From the NCBI RefSeq assembly GCF_039634785.1, contig NZ_JBBIAB010000001.1:186001-250000 (forward strand): a stretch of 64,000 nt of DNA, given 5' to 3'. The position numbers were made by a program, and so were the translations under genes. Of the stretch, positions 8,393 through 17,258 are shown in pieces. Source of the DNA: Tistrella mobilis. GTDB taxonomy: Bacteria > Pseudomonadota > Alphaproteobacteria > Tistrellales > Tistrellaceae. The notes beneath the pieces were generated by a model. That model saw nothing but the letters and a program-made list of their open reading frames with translations. It had not been told where the DNA came from and did no database searches. Numbering within the stretch: position 1 is the first letter of the stretch; each line of letters starts with the position of its first letter.

Positions 8393-9721
8393 ATGAACAA
8401 GACCTGGATCGTCGCCGCGGCCGTGGCCGCCGGCTTCACCGTCGGCGGTTTCGCCGGTGCCGCCGATGCCGCCACCAAGGTGGAATGGTGGCATGCCATG
8501 GGCGGCGAGCTTGGCCAGAAGGTCGAGCAGATCGCCAAGGACTTCAACGCCGGCCAGTCCGACTACGAAATCGTCCCGGTCTACAAGGGCAATTACGCCG
8601 AGACCATGACCGGTGCGATCGCCGCCTTCCGCGCCGGCCAGCAGCCCGCGATCGTGCAGGTGTTCGAGGTCGGCACCGCCACCATGATGGCGGCCAAGGG
8701 CGCCGTGAAGCCGGTCTATCAGGTGATGGAAGAGGCGGGTGAGCCCTTCGATCCCAAGGCCTATCTCCAGGCGGTGACCGGCTATTACAGCACCACCGAC
8801 GGCCGCATGCTGTCGATGCCGTTCAACAGCTCGACCCCGGTCATGTATGTGAACCTCGATGCGGCAAAGAAGGTCGGCATCGACTACAAGACCGATCTCG
8901 CGACCTGGGAACAGGTCGGCGACTATATCAAGAAGGCGCAGGCCGCCGGCTATACCTGCGGTCTGACCACCGGCTGGCCGTCCTGGACCCAGCTCGAGAA
9001 CGTCTCGGCCTGGCACAACCAGCCCTTCGCCAGCAAGGAAAACGGCTTCGGCGGTTTCGACGCCGAACTGACCTTCAACGGCCCGGTGCAGGTGAAGCAC
9101 CTGGAGACGCTGGGCGAATGGCAGAAGACCAAGGCCTTCGACTACGGCGGACGCCGCAGCGATGCCCGCCCGAAGTTCATCTCGGGCGAATGCGTGCTCT
9201 ATATCGACAGCTCCGCCTCGCTCGCCGGCATCCGCAACGGCGTGAAGGACTTCACCTTCGGCGTGACCATGCTGCCCTACTGGAAGAGCGCGGTCGAAAA
9301 GCCCCAGAACTCGATCATCGGCGGTGCCAGCCTCTGGGTGCTGAACGGCAAGTCGGCCGAAGAGTACAAGGGTGTCGCGAAGTTCTTCAGCTACCTGTCC
9401 TCGCCCGAGGTCCAGGCCGACTGGCACCTGTTCACCGGCTATCTGCCGATCACCACGGCCGCCTATGACTACGCCAAAAAGCAGGGTGCCTACGACAAGA
9501 CCCCTGAGGCCGAAGTCGCGATCCATCAGATCAACCTGAACCCGCCCACCGCCAACTCCAAGGGCCTGCGCCTCGGCAACTTCGTCCAGATCCGCGACGT
9601 GATCGAGGAAGAGATGGAGCAGGTCTTCGCCGGCAAGAAGACCGCGAAGGCGGCACTCGACGATGCCAAGACGCGCGGTGACGAGCTGCTGCGCCGGTTC
9701 GAGCGCACCGCCGGCAACTGA
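8393..9721 (+). CDS. ugpB: sn-Glycerol-3-phosphate ABC transporter substrate-binding protein UgpB
   Basis: A 442-residue periplasmic solute-binding protein (family 1). A Sec signal peptide covers about residues 1-26, ending in the Ala-rich AGAADAA. The mature start KVEWWHAMGG and the later SSTPVMYVN and FNSSTP segments are characteristic of UgpB. It captures glycerol 3-phosphate or glycerophosphocholine and delivers it to UgpAE. Its position, between ugpQ and the permeases, supports this assignment. A strong hairpin after its stop probably lets it be made in excess over the membrane components. Confidence 0.95.
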   Translation: MNKTWIVAAAVAAGFTVGGFAGAADAATKVEWWHAMGGELGQKVEQIAKDFNAGQSDYEIVPVYKGNYAETMTGAIAAFRAGQQPAIVQVFEVGTATMMAAKGAVKPVYQVMEEAGEPFDPKAYLQAVTGYYSTTDGRMLSMPFNSSTPVMYVNLDAAKKVGIDYKTDLATWEQVGDYIKKAQAAGYTCGLTTGWPSWTQLENVSAWHNQPFASKENGFGGFDAELTFNGPVQVKHLETLGEWQKTKAFDYGGRRSDARPKFISGECVLYIDSSASLAGIRNGVKDFTFGVTMLPYWKSAVEKPQNSIIGGASLWVLNGKSAEEYKGVAKFFSYLSSPEVQADWHLFTGYLPITTAAYDYAKKQGAYDKTPEAEVAIHQINLNPPTANSKGLRLGNFVQIRDVIEEEMEQVFAGKKTAKAALDDAKTRGDELLRRFERTAGN

Positions 9722-9743
9722 TCGCCCGAAGATCCGTGCTGCC

Positions 9744-9776
9744 GGCCCGTGCGGGGGCATGTCCCCCGCACGGGCC
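9744..9776 (+). other. Intercistronic hairpin between ugpB and ugpA
   Basis: A perfect 14-bp stem, GGCCCGTGCGGGGG at 9744-9757 with its complement at 9763-9776, around a 5-base loop. There is no T-run after it, so it is more likely an mRNA-stabilising or processing element than a full terminator. Its position directly after a solute-binding-protein gene matches the known stem-loops of other ABC operons. Confidence 0.8.
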
Positions 9777-9817
9777 GCATCGCTTCGCCTCCCATCCGCC
9801 CGGAACCCGTCCGCCCC

Positions 9818-10705
9818 ATGGCCACACGCTCGCTCTTTCGCGGCAGAGCCCTGCCGCTTGCCCTGGTCGCGCCCCAGATCGCCATCACCCTGGTCTTCTT
9901 CGTCTGGCCCGCGGCCCAGGCGCTGAAACAGTCGATGCTGATCGAGGATGCCTTCGGCTTCGGCTCGGAATTCGTCTGGTTCGAGAATTTCGAAAGCGTG
10001 CTGACCGATCCCGGCTATCACAACGCGATCGCGGTCACGGCGCTGTTCAGCATCGGCGTGATGCTGGTCTCGCTGAGCCTGGGGCTGCTGCTGGCGGCGC
10101 TGGTCGACGGGATCACCTCACGGCGGGTCGGCGCCATCTACCGGGCGATTTCGGTCGCGCCCTACGCCATTGCCCCGGCGGTCGCGGGCGCGCTCTGGTT
10201 CTTCATCTTCAACCCCACGGTCGGCATCGTCACCCATTGGCTCGGCCTGGTCGGCATCGACTGGAACCATGTCCGCAACGGCGATCAGGCCCTGCTGCTG
10301 GTGATCCTCGCCGCCGCCTGGAAGCAGATCGCCTATAATTTCGTGTTCTTCCTGGCCGGGCTGCAATCCATCCCCCGCTCGCTGATCGAAGCGGCGGCGA
10401 TCGACGGGGCCGGGCCCGGGCGGCGTTTCGTCAGCATCGTCCTGCCCCTGCTCTCGCCCACCGCCTTCTTCCTGATGGTGGTGAACCTGACCTATGCCTT
10501 TTTCGACACCTTCCCGGTGATCCACGCGGTCACCCAGGGCGGCCCCGGCAATGCCACCGAAACCCTGGTCTACAAGGTGTTCCGCGACGGGTTCATCGGC
10601 CTCGATCTCGGCCGGTCGGCCGCGCAGTCGGTGATCCTGATGGTGGTGGTCGCCGCCATGACCGTGGTCCAGTTCCGCTGGGTCGAGCGCAAGGTCCACT
10701 ACTGA
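9818..10705 (+). CDS. ugpA: Glycerol-3-phosphate ABC transporter permease UgpA
   Basis: A 295-residue inner-membrane permease with six predicted helices. The cytoplasmic EAA loop appears as EAAAIDGAGPGRRF near residues 195-208, the surface that contacts the UgpC ATPase. The ending QFRWVERKVHY is typical of UgpA. The start ATG at 9818 (MATRSLFRGR) is chosen over an upstream frame extension to 9749, because that extension would run through the intercistronic hairpin. It is 96 bp after ugpB and 15 bp before ugpE. It forms the translocation channel with UgpE. Confidence 0.94.
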   Translation: MATRSLFRGRALPLALVAPQIAITLVFFVWPAAQALKQSMLIEDAFGFGSEFVWFENFESVLTDPGYHNAIAVTALFSIGVMLVSLSLGLLLAALVDGITSRRVGAIYRAISVAPYAIAPAVAGALWFFIFNPTVGIVTHWLGLVGIDWNHVRNGDQALLLVILAAAWKQIAYNFVFFLAGLQSIPRSLIEAAAIDGAGPGRRFVSIVLPLLSPTAFFLMVVNLTYAFFDTFPVIHAVTQGGPGNATETLVYKVFRDGFIGLDLGRSAAQSVILMVVVAAMTVVQFRWVERKVHY

Positions 10706-10720
10706 GCGAGGAGTCCTCCC

Positions 10721-11575
10721 ATGGCCATGGTCGAAGGCGGCACCCGCTCGCGTCTCGTCCGTCATGCCCTGATCTGCGGCCTGCTCGCCGCGATCGTCTT
10801 TCCGGTCTACATCGCCTTCGTGACCTCGACCCACGAGGCCTCGACCATGCTGCAGGGCGTGATCCCGCTCCTGCCCGGCCCCGACCTGGTCCCGACCTAT
10901 GCCCGGGTGCTCGCCACCGGCATTCCGACCTTCGGCGACCTGCCGGTGGCGACCATGATGCTGAACTCGCTGGTCATGGCGCTCGGCATCGCCATCGGCA
11001 AGATCGTGATCTCGCTGCTCTCGGCCTATGCGATCGTCTTCTTCCGCTTCCCGCTCAGGATGCTGTGGTTCTGGATGATCTTCGCCACCCTGATGCTGCC
11101 GGTGGAGGTCAGGATCGTGCCGACCTTCCAGGTGGTGTCGGATCTGGGGCTGCTGAACAGTTTCGGCGGGCTGATCGTGCCGCTGCTCGCCTCCGCCACC
11201 GCGACCTTTCTGTTCCGGCAGTTCTTCCTGACCATCCCGGACGAGCTGATCGAAGCCGCGCGCGTCGACGGGGCCGGGCCGATCCGCTTTCTGGTCGACG
11301 TGATCCTGCCCTTGTCGCGCACCAACATCGCAGCGCTGTTCGTGATCATGTTCGCCTATGGCTGGAACCAGTATCTCTGGCCGCTGATCGTGACCACCGA
11401 TCCGCAGATGACCACGATGCTGATCGGCATCCAGCGCGCCCTGTCCGGCAGCGACGAGCTGACCCCCTGGAACCTGGTGATGGCGATGAGCCTGCTCGCC
11501 CTGCTGCCGCCGCTCGCGGTCGTGCTCGGCATGCAGCGCTGGTTCGTCAAGGGCCTGGTCGACGCAGAGAAGTAG
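10721..11575 (+). CDS. ugpE: Glycerol-3-phosphate ABC transporter permease UgpE
   Basis: A 284-residue permease, partner of UgpA, with six helices. Its EAA loop is EAARVDGAGPIRFLVDVILP near residue 180. The internal STHEASTMLQGVIPLLPG is strongly UgpE-like, and the end QRWFVKGLVDAEK is conserved in the family. The start has a GAGGAG sequence a few bases upstream. It is tightly linked to ugpA, but is separated from the ATPase gene by a 250-bp repeat-rich gap, which may reduce or delay ugpC expression. Confidence 0.94.
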   Translation: MAMVEGGTRSRLVRHALICGLLAAIVFPVYIAFVTSTHEASTMLQGVIPLLPGPDLVPTYARVLATGIPTFGDLPVATMMLNSLVMALGIAIGKIVISLLSAYAIVFFRFPLRMLWFWMIFATLMLPVEVRIVPTFQVVSDLGLLNSFGGLIVPLLASATATFLFRQFFLTIPDELIEAARVDGAGPIRFLVDVILPLSRTNIAALFVIMFAYGWNQYLWPLIVTTDPQMTTMLIGIQRALSGSDELTPWNLVMAMSLLALLPPLAVVLGMQRWFVKGLVDAEK

Positions 11576-11825
11576 TTGCTGGCGAGGGAGTCTTTTAGTC
11601 CCTCGCCGGGCGGGCGCTCCCGCGCCCTTGGCCGCCGCCTCAATGGCGGCTGTTTGACGACCCTCGGCCCAAGCGGGTGCTGCCGCCGCCTCAATGGCGG
11701 GAGTGTTTTAGCCCCTCGGCCCAAGCGGGTGCTGCCGCACCCTTGGCCGCCGCCTCAATGGCGGCTTGTTGACCACCCTCGTCCGTATGCGGAATCCCGT
11801 CTTAATCCGAAGGCAGAGCTGTCCC
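11576..11825. repeat. Tandem hairpin repeats in the ugpE-ugpC gap
   Basis: This 250-bp gap contains no gene. It holds three copies of a dyad, GCCGCC-GCCTCAAT-GGCGGC, at 11631-11650, 11682-11700 (one base shorter on the right) and 11746-11765. Between them a 26-bp direct repeat starting CCCTCGGCCCAAGC occurs at 11661-11686 and 11713-11738. Together they make about three imperfect units of 51-62 bp. Each dyad could fold into a hairpin in the mRNA between ugpE and ugpC. Unit size and lack of unique spacers rule out a CRISPR array. Confidence 0.85.
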
Positions 11826-12983
11826 ATGAGCACGCTGACCCTGGCCGATCTGCGCAAATCCTATGCCGACACCCCGGTCATCCATGGTGTCGATCTCGAT
11901 GTCGCCGATGGCGAGTTCGTGGTGCTGGTCGGGCCGTCCGGCTGCGGCAAGTCCACTTTGCTGCGCATGGTGGCGGGGCTGGAGACGGTCACCGCCGGCC
12001 GGATCCTGATCGACGGCCGGGTGGTGAACGAGCTGGAGCCCCGGGATCGCGACATCGCGATGGTGTTCCAGAACTACGCGCTCTACCCGCATATGACCGT
12101 GTTTCAGAACATGGCCTACGGGCTCAAGATCCGCGGCATGACCAAGGCCGAGATCCGCCGGCGGGTGGACGAGGCCGCCGCCATGCTGGGTCTGGGGGCC
12201 CTGCTCGACCGCCGGCCGGCGGCCCTGTCGGGCGGCCAGCGCCAGCGCGTCGCCATGGGTCGCGCCATCGTGCGTGAGCCGAAGCTCTTCCTGTTCGACG
12301 AGCCGCTGTCCAATCTGGATGCCAAGCTCCGGGTTCAGATGCGGCTGGAGATCAAGCGCCTGCATCAGCGCCTGGGCGTCACCAGCCTCTATGTCACCCA
12401 TGATCAGGTCGAGGCGATGACCCTCGCCGACCGGCTGGTGGTGATGAACGGCGGGCGGGCCGAACAGATCGGTCGGCCGCTCGATCTCTATCTCCGGCCC
12501 GCCACCCGCTTCGTCGCCGGCTTCATCGGCTCGCCGGCCATGAACTTCATGCCCGCAGCCCTGTCGTCCGATGCGGTTCTGGTGCAGGGCGACCGGCCGA
12601 TCCGGGTCGATCCGGCGGCCATGGGCCTTCAGGGTCTGACCGGTAAGGCCGGGAATGACGCAGCCGGGGATGGCGCCGTGCTGGGGCTCAGGCCCGAAGA
12701 CCTGCACCGCCCGGGCGCCAGTGCGCTTGCCGGCGCACCGGTGATGGAGCTGGGGCTGGAGGTGATGGCGGTAGAGCCGCTGGGGGCCGATACCCTGATC
12801 CACGGCCGGCCGACCGCCCCCTGCGGCACGGCGCTCGCCGATGCGGCGGGCGAGGCCCGCGGCCTCGTCACCGCCCGCCTGGCCGGCGCGGTCGAGGCGG
12901 CGCCCGGGGCGCATCTGGCCCTCCAGGCGCGGCTCGACCGGCTGCATGTCTTCGGCGGTGACGGCCGGCGCCTCGGCGCCTGA
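11826..12983 (+). CDS. ugpC: Glycerol-3-phosphate ABC transporter ATP-binding protein UgpC
   Basis: A 385-residue ATPase that powers UgpBAE. Walker A is GPSGCGKST at residues 36-44, the signature [14 protein letters not shown] lies near 135, Walker B is LFLFDEP near 155, and the switch His is in [11 protein letters not shown] near 192. A C-terminal regulatory (TOBE/MalK-like) domain covers about residues 240-385. The start [13 protein letters not shown] fits the family; the frame is open 60 bases further upstream without support. It converges with the MscS gene, with 17 bp between stops. In E. coli this subunit is inhibited by PhoU; whether that holds here is not visible. Confidence 0.94.
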   Translation: MSTLTLADLRKSYADTPVIHGVDLDVADGEFVVLVGPSGCGKSTLLRMVAGLETVTAGRILIDGRVVNELEPRDRDIAMVFQNYALYPHMTVFQNMAYGLKIRGMTKAEIRRRVDEAAAMLGLGALLDRRPAALSGGQRQRVAMGRAIVREPKLFLFDEPLSNLDAKLRVQMRLEIKRLHQRLGVTSLYVTHDQVEAMTLADRLVVMNGGRAEQIGRPLDLYLRPATRFVAGFIGSPAMNFMPAALSSDAVLVQGDRPIRVDPAAMGLQGLTGKAGNDAAGDGAVLGLRPEDLHRPGASALAGAPVMELGLEVMAVEPLGADTLIHGRPTAPCGTALADAAGEARGLVTARLAGAVEAAPGAHLALQARLDRLHVFGGDGRRLGA

Positions 12984-13000
12984 CCGCCCGCCCGAGATGA

Positions 13001-13903
13001 TCAGCCGACCTGCGGCGGCGCCGTGCGCGCGCTCTCGGTCCCATTCTCCGGGGCAAGCCCCACGGTGACGCCCTTGGGCGCGATCAGATGCACGTCGCGC
13101 TGCGGGAAGGGGATGCTGCAGCCGGCGGCTTCGACCGCCAGCTTGGCGCGCTTCATCATGTCCCAGCGCAGGCTCCAGTAGTCGCCGATCGCCGCATTGA
13201 AGCGCATGGTGATGTCGACCGAGCTTTCGCCCAGATTGGTCACCATCACCTGCGGTGCGGGATCCTTCAGCACCCGTTCATCCGCCGCCAGAACCGCCGA
13301 CAGCGCCTCGATCGCCGTGTCGATGTCGTCGTCATAGGCGATGCCGACCACGATATCCATGCGCCGGATCGGGTTGCGGGCGTAGTTGGTGATCGGCTGC
13401 CCCCAGACCTGGCTGTTGGGCAGGCTCATGAACACCCCGTCCGCCATCTTCAGCTCGGTGGTGAACAGATTGACGTTGATCACCGAACCGGCGCGGCCGC
13501 CGGCATCGATGAAATCGCCGATCCGGAACGGCCTGAGGAAGAGCAGCATGATGCCCGCCGCCACATTCGACAGCGTGCCCTGCAGCGCCAGGCCGATGGC
13601 GAGGCCGGCGGCGCCGAGCACGGCGATGATGCTGGCGGTCTGCACCCCGAACTGGCCGAGGACGATGATCACCGTCAGGACCAGGATGCCATAGCGCACC
13701 AGGCTGGCGATGAACGGCCGGAGCGTCGGATCCATGTGGCTGACCCGGCCGAGGGAGCGGTCCACCCCCTTCTCCAGCCAGCCTGCGATCAGCCAGCCGC
13801 CGATCAGGATCGCGATGGCGCCCAGAACCGCCATGCCATAGGTCACCGCCAGCGTGCTGAGAGCCGCAATCACGGCATCGATTTCGGTCGTCACCTGATC
13901 CAT
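13001..13903 (-). CDS. Small-conductance mechanosensitive channel, MscS family
   Basis: A 300-residue inner-membrane channel that opens on membrane tension and protects against osmotic downshock. Three helices occupy roughly residues 15-125, the last being the pore-lining TM3 (AAGLAIGLALQGTLSNVAAG). The beta-domain follows with FRIGDFIDAGG, LFTTELKMADG and the conserved LPNSQVWGQPI segment, and then the alpha/beta C-terminal domain. Length and arrangement match E. coli MscS (286 aa). It is a single gene convergent with ugpC. The adjacent TM2 gene is on the same strand 67 bp upstream. Confidence 0.93.
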   Translation of the reverse strand: MDQVTTEIDAVIAALSTLAVTYGMAVLGAIAILIGGWLIAGWLEKGVDRSLGRVSHMDPTLRPFIASLVRYGILVLTVIIVLGQFGVQTASIIAVLGAAGLAIGLALQGTLSNVAAGIMLLFLRPFRIGDFIDAGGRAGSVINVNLFTTELKMADGVFMSLPNSQVWGQPITNYARNPIRRMDIVVGIAYDDDIDTAIEALSAVLAADERVLKDPAPQVMVTNLGESSVDITMRFNAAIGDYWSLRWDMMKRAKLAVEAAGCSIPFPQRDVHLIAPKGVTVGLAPENGTESARTAPPQVG

Positions 13904-13969
13904 GCGGACGAGGTCTCCTTATCGGTCCATCCATGCCGATATCGTCCGGGTCGGGCGACTGACCAGATG

Positions 13970-14314
13970 TCAGCGGGTCAGGCGGCCGATCAGCTCCTCG
14001 TTACGACGACGGACCATGCCCGGAATCAGGAACAGGTCCAGGAACAGCCACAGAGCAAGCAGCGCATAGCCGAGATATCCGACCAGGAAAAACACCAGCA
14101 CGGCAGATATGCCGTTCAATGCCAGCATGATCAACCCCGACACCCAGGATCCCAGATACATCCGGTGCACACCGAACCATCCCAGGAAGAACCAGAGGAG
14201 ATAGGCGAGCAGCGCGCTCTTCTTCTCGTTGTCATAGCGCATCATCATGACGGTCTGGTCGGTTCCGCCGGTGCGGCGCTCTTCCGGCCGGAGAAAATCT
14301 TCGTCTCTGCTCAT
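13970..14314 (-). CDS. TM2 domain-containing membrane protein
   Basis: A 114-residue small membrane protein with a TM2 domain. After a charged N-terminus, residues 33-80 hold two helices flanking the family sequence WFFLGWFGVHRMYLGSWVSG, and a third hydrophobic stretch follows. The tail RRRNEELIGRL is basic and probably cytoplasmic. The start MSRDEDFLRPEE is the best of several in-frame Met codons, since the longer frame to 14536 overlaps the end of the nitronate monooxygenase gene. The molecular function of bacterial TM2 proteins is not established. It may be cotranscribed with the mechanosensitive channel downstream. Confidence 0.82.
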   Translation of the reverse strand: MSRDEDFLRPEERRTGGTDQTVMMMRYDNEKKSALLAYLLWFFLGWFGVHRMYLGSWVSGLIMLALNGISAVLVFFLVGYLGYALLALWLFLDLFLIPGMVRRRNEELIGRLTR

Positions 14315-14421
14315 GGGATGGTCCGTCCTGAACGCGGCTGCGGGATGCGGCCGGGGGGTTTCACATGGAACCATGCCCCCTTGCGCACCGCAACCTCGGC
14401 ACCGGACACAAGGGCCCGGCC

Positions 14422-15531
14422 CTACCGGTCGGACCGTGTCAGACCCTTGAGCGCTGCGGCCAGTTCCTGCCCCAGCCGCTCGACGAGCCCGGCCACCGGC
14501 AGCGACCGGGAAAGCCCGGCCCCCGCCCCCGCCCACCAGGCCTGTGCCTCGGGCACGCCCGCCGCATCGGCGCGGGCGCGGATCGGTTTGGTCAGCCCGT
14601 GCTGGGCCGGAAACGCCGCCAGCTCTGCCGGTTCCACCGGCATCGCCTCTCCGGCCGCCAGCAGCTTGCGGGCCTGACGCGCGGTGAAGGCGCGGGTGAG
14701 CACCGTCCGCCCCTCGCCGGCCGCCGCCGCCTCGGCCAGAAGCCGGCGATGGCCGGGCTTCGTGCCGGCCTCTGCGGTCGACAGAAAGGCCGTGCCCAGC
14801 TGGGCGCCGGCAGCCCCCATGGCGAGCGCGCCGGCAACGCCGCGGCCGGTCATGATGCCCCCGGCCGCGATCAGCATCACCCCGGCGGCTGCCGCCTCTG
14901 CGGCCAGCGCTTCCAGCAGGGCCGGCCAGCCGAAGGCCGGGGGCGGCCCGTCCGCATCGAACATGCCGCTATGCCCGCCGGCATCGGCGCCCTGCAGCAC
15001 GATCATCTCCACCCCCGCCACGATCAAGGCCCGGCCTTCCAGCGGCGTGGTCGCGGTGCCGATCAGCGCGATGCCGCGCGCCCGCGCCGCCTCGACCAGC
15101 CCTGCCGGGGGCAGACCCATGGTGAAGCTCAACGCCGCCGGCGCCTCGTCGAGCACGGCCCGGATCTGGGCATCGAGCGGCGGCGCGGCATCCGATACAT
15201 CCGCAGGCAGCTCCGCCCCCACCCGCGTCGCCAGCGGTTCCAGCGCCCGGCGTGCGGCCGCGATCTCGTCTGCCCCGGCGATCCGTCCCTGATGGAAGAA
15301 CAGGTTGACCGCGAACGGCCGGTCGGTCTGCGCGCGGATGGCCCGGATCTCGGCCGGTATGTCCTGGGCACGGGTATAGGCGGCGCCAAGCGATCCCAGC
15401 ACCCCGGCCTCGCTGGCCCCGGCCACCAGCCCGGCCGTGGTCGGCCCCCCGGCCATGGGGGCCTGGATCACCGGCAGGGCAAGACCGAAGCGACGGGTCA
15501 GATCGGTGGTGACGACGGGATGGGCGGGCAT
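14422..15531 (-). CDS. Nitronate monooxygenase (2-nitropropane dioxygenase family)
   Basis: A 369-residue FMN-dependent TIM-barrel enzyme that oxidises alkyl nitronates such as propionate-3-nitronate to carbonyl compounds and nitrite. The N-terminal LPVIQAPMAGGPTT motif binds FMN, the catalytic His lies in DAGGHSGMF near residue 193, and the phosphate-binding segment LIAAGGIMTGRGVAGAL follows near 225. Length fits class I enzymes. It is divergent from a LysR gene 121 bp away, with an inverted repeat between them that probably serves as operator. The physiological substrate is not deducible, but detoxification of nitro compounds is the usual role. Confidence 0.92.
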   Translation of the reverse strand: MPAHPVVTTDLTRRFGLALPVIQAPMAGGPTTAGLVAGASEAGVLGSLGAAYTRAQDIPAEIRAIRAQTDRPFAVNLFFHQGRIAGADEIAAARRALEPLATRVGAELPADVSDAAPPLDAQIRAVLDEAPAALSFTMGLPPAGLVEAARARGIALIGTATTPLEGRALIVAGVEMIVLQGADAGGHSGMFDADGPPPAFGWPALLEALAAEAAAAGVMLIAAGGIMTGRGVAGALAMGAAGAQLGTAFLSTAEAGTKPGHRRLLAEAAAAGEGRTVLTRAFTARQARKLLAAGEAMPVEPAELAAFPAQHGLTKPIRARADAAGVPEAQAWWAGAGAGLSRSLPVAGLVERLGQELAAALKGLTRSDR

Positions 15532-15589
15532 GGCGGGCGACCTCCGGCAGGGGCTTCTGGACCGTCTTCAGCCTACCCCCCCTTGCTGC

Positions 15590-15637
15590 TTGCACACCAG
15601 CGACGATCGATGGATCCTGTTTGCAGATTTTGTGCAA
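15590..15637. promoter_or_regulatory. Candidate LysR operator between nitronate monooxygenase and its regulator
   Basis: TTGCA at 15621-15625 and TGCAA at 15633-15637 form an inverted repeat with a 7-base centre. A further TTGCA half-site lies at 15590-15594. This is the size and spacing of LysR-type binding sites, and it sits in the 121-bp divergent gap just ahead of the LysR ribosome binding site (AGGAG, 15640-15644). Confidence 0.5.
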
Positions 15638-15652
15638 TCAGGAGCGCCCGTC

Positions 15653-16510
15653 ATGGACCTCGCGGATCTGGCGGCAGTGAAGGCGGTGGCGGAACTGGGG
15701 GGCGCCACCCCGGCGGCCGAGCGGCTGAACTGCGTGCCCTCGGCCGTCACCGCCCGCCTGAAGCGGCTTGAAGCCGAACTCGACGTCGCCCTGTTCCGCC
15801 GCCGCTCCCGCGGGCTGGATCTCACCGAGGCCGGGCAGCGGCTGAAAGACTATGCCGACCGGCTGCTGATGCTGGCCGAAGAGGCCCGCCACGCGGTGGC
15901 CGGTGGCGGTATGGCCGGTCTGCCGGTCCGGATCGGTGCGATGGAAACCATCGCCGCTACCCGCCTGCCCGGCATTCTGGGCCGCTTCCGTCGCCAGGCC
16001 GGCAGCGGCGCCCGGCCGATCGGCCTTGCCACCGGCACCACCGACGAACTGGTCGCGGATCTTCTGCGCCATCGCCTGGATGTGGCGCTGATCGCGGGCC
16101 CCCTCGACCACCCTGCCCTGGCCAGCCGCCGCGTCTGGACCGAACGCCTGGTCCAGGCGGCCCCTGTCGCCGGGGCAGAGACCGGCAGCGACGGGCTGCC
16201 CCTGCCGCTGATCGGTTTCCGGTCGGGCTGCGCCTATCGGGCGCGGGCCGAGAAACTGCTGCGAGAGGCGGGCCGCCTGCCGGTCCGGGTGCTGGAGCTG
16301 GGCACGCTCGACGGTGTGATCGGCTGCGTGGCGGCGGGGCTCGGCTTCACCATCCTGCCGGAACGGGTCTTCCAGGGTCATACCGGCCCCGGCATCGCCC
16401 TCACCCCCCTGCCCGCCGCCGCCGCAGAGGTCGAGGTGCTGGCGGCCTGGCCGCGCGGGCGCGGCGACGGTCCGGCCGAAGCCTTCGCCGCCGCGGCAGA
16501 GGCGGCCTAG
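15653..16510 (+). CDS. LysR family transcriptional regulator
   Basis: A 285-residue regulator. The winged helix-turn-helix is at residues 1-60 (AVAELGGATPAAERLNCVPS as the recognition region), followed by a co-inducer binding domain beginning at GLPVRIGAMETIAATRLPG. The start ATG at 15653 has AGGAG nine to thirteen bases upstream; the open frame to 15437 overlaps the divergent gene and is discarded. The layout strongly suggests that it controls the divergent nitronate monooxygenase and itself. The inducer is unknown, but a nitroalkane or nitronate would be consistent. Confidence 0.91.
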   Translation: MDLADLAAVKAVAELGGATPAAERLNCVPSAVTARLKRLEAELDVALFRRRSRGLDLTEAGQRLKDYADRLLMLAEEARHAVAGGGMAGLPVRIGAMETIAATRLPGILGRFRRQAGSGARPIGLATGTTDELVADLLRHRLDVALIAGPLDHPALASRRVWTERLVQAAPVAGAETGSDGLPLPLIGFRSGCAYRARAEKLLREAGRLPVRVLELGTLDGVIGCVAAGLGFTILPERVFQGHTGPGIALTPLPAAAAEVEVLAAWPRGRGDGPAEAFAAAAEAA

Positions 16511-16516
16511 GCGCGG

Positions 16517-17221
16517 TCAATCCTGCGGCAGCCGCTCCATCAGGAAGCGGGCCGCCGCCTCGGCGCCCTGCTGGTCGATGCCATGGGCAAGGCCGGGCCG
16601 GCGGATCAGCGCCGCCTGGATGCCGGCCGCCTCCAGCTTGGCAAGCGCATGGCCCGAGGCCTCGACCGGCACGACCGGGTCGTTGGTGCCATGGATCAGC
16701 AGCACGTCGGGCCGGCGCGCGCCCTCGGCCATCGGCGGCACCTGGCCCAGCATGGCCCCCGAAAAGCCCACGATCGCCGCCGGCGGCTGGTCGAGCGCCA
16801 GCCCCACCCCCAGCGACATCATCGTGCCCTGCGAAAAGCCGATCAGGGCCAGCCGGTCGGCGCCCAGCCCGTGGATCTTCAGCTTCTCGGCCAGAAACGC
16901 CCTGAGCGGCGCCGCGGCGCGGGCAACCCCCGCCGCCATCCTTGCATGGGCCGCCGCCATGTTGGCCGGGTCGCGGCGCAGCATGTCGGGGTCGTAATCG
17001 TCCAGGCCGAACCACTGCCGGCCGAAGGGCGACATCTCGCACGGATACGGCGCATCCGGCGCATAGAAGGCGGTGTGCGGCAGCGCCTGGGCAAAGAACG
17101 GCGCCAGCCCGATCAGGTCCTGGCCGTCGGCGCCATAGCCATGCAGGAAGACCACGATCCGTCGGACGATGCCGTCCTTGGGCAGAAGATCGGGGCCGGT
17201 CAGGGTGGCGGGCGCGGTCAT
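16517..17221 (-). CDS. Alpha/beta hydrolase, carboxylesterase/phospholipase family
   Basis: A 234-residue serine esterase of the carboxylesterase II / acyl-protein thioesterase group. The catalytic triad is Ser130 (GFSQG), Asp181 (GTNDPVVP) and His213 (LAHGID); the oxyanion segment is FLHGYGADG near residues 25-33. There is no signal peptide, so it is cytoplasmic. The start MTAPATLTGP lies 37 bp after the neighbouring paralogue's stop, and the two are transcribed in the same direction. Substrates in this family are short-chain acyl esters or lysophospholipids. Confidence 0.9.
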   Translation of the reverse strand: MTAPATLTGPDLLPKDGIVRRIVVFLHGYGADGQDLIGLAPFFAQALPHTAFYAPDAPYPCEMSPFGRQWFGLDDYDPDMLRRDPANMAAAHARMAAGVARAAAPLRAFLAEKLKIHGLGADRLALIGFSQGTMMSLGVGLALDQPPAAIVGFSGAMLGQVPPMAEGARRPDVLLIHGTNDPVVPVEASGHALAKLEAAGIQAALIRRPGLAHGIDQQGAEAAARFLMERLPQD

Positions 17222-17258
17222 GGGTCTGGTCTCCCGAAAGGACAGGCGGTCGGATGGG

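Noticed and set aside
11576-11825. Repeats between ugpE and ugpC considered as a CRISPR array
   Set aside because: Units vary in length, spacers are not unique, and the core is a simple dyad. No cas genes are present.
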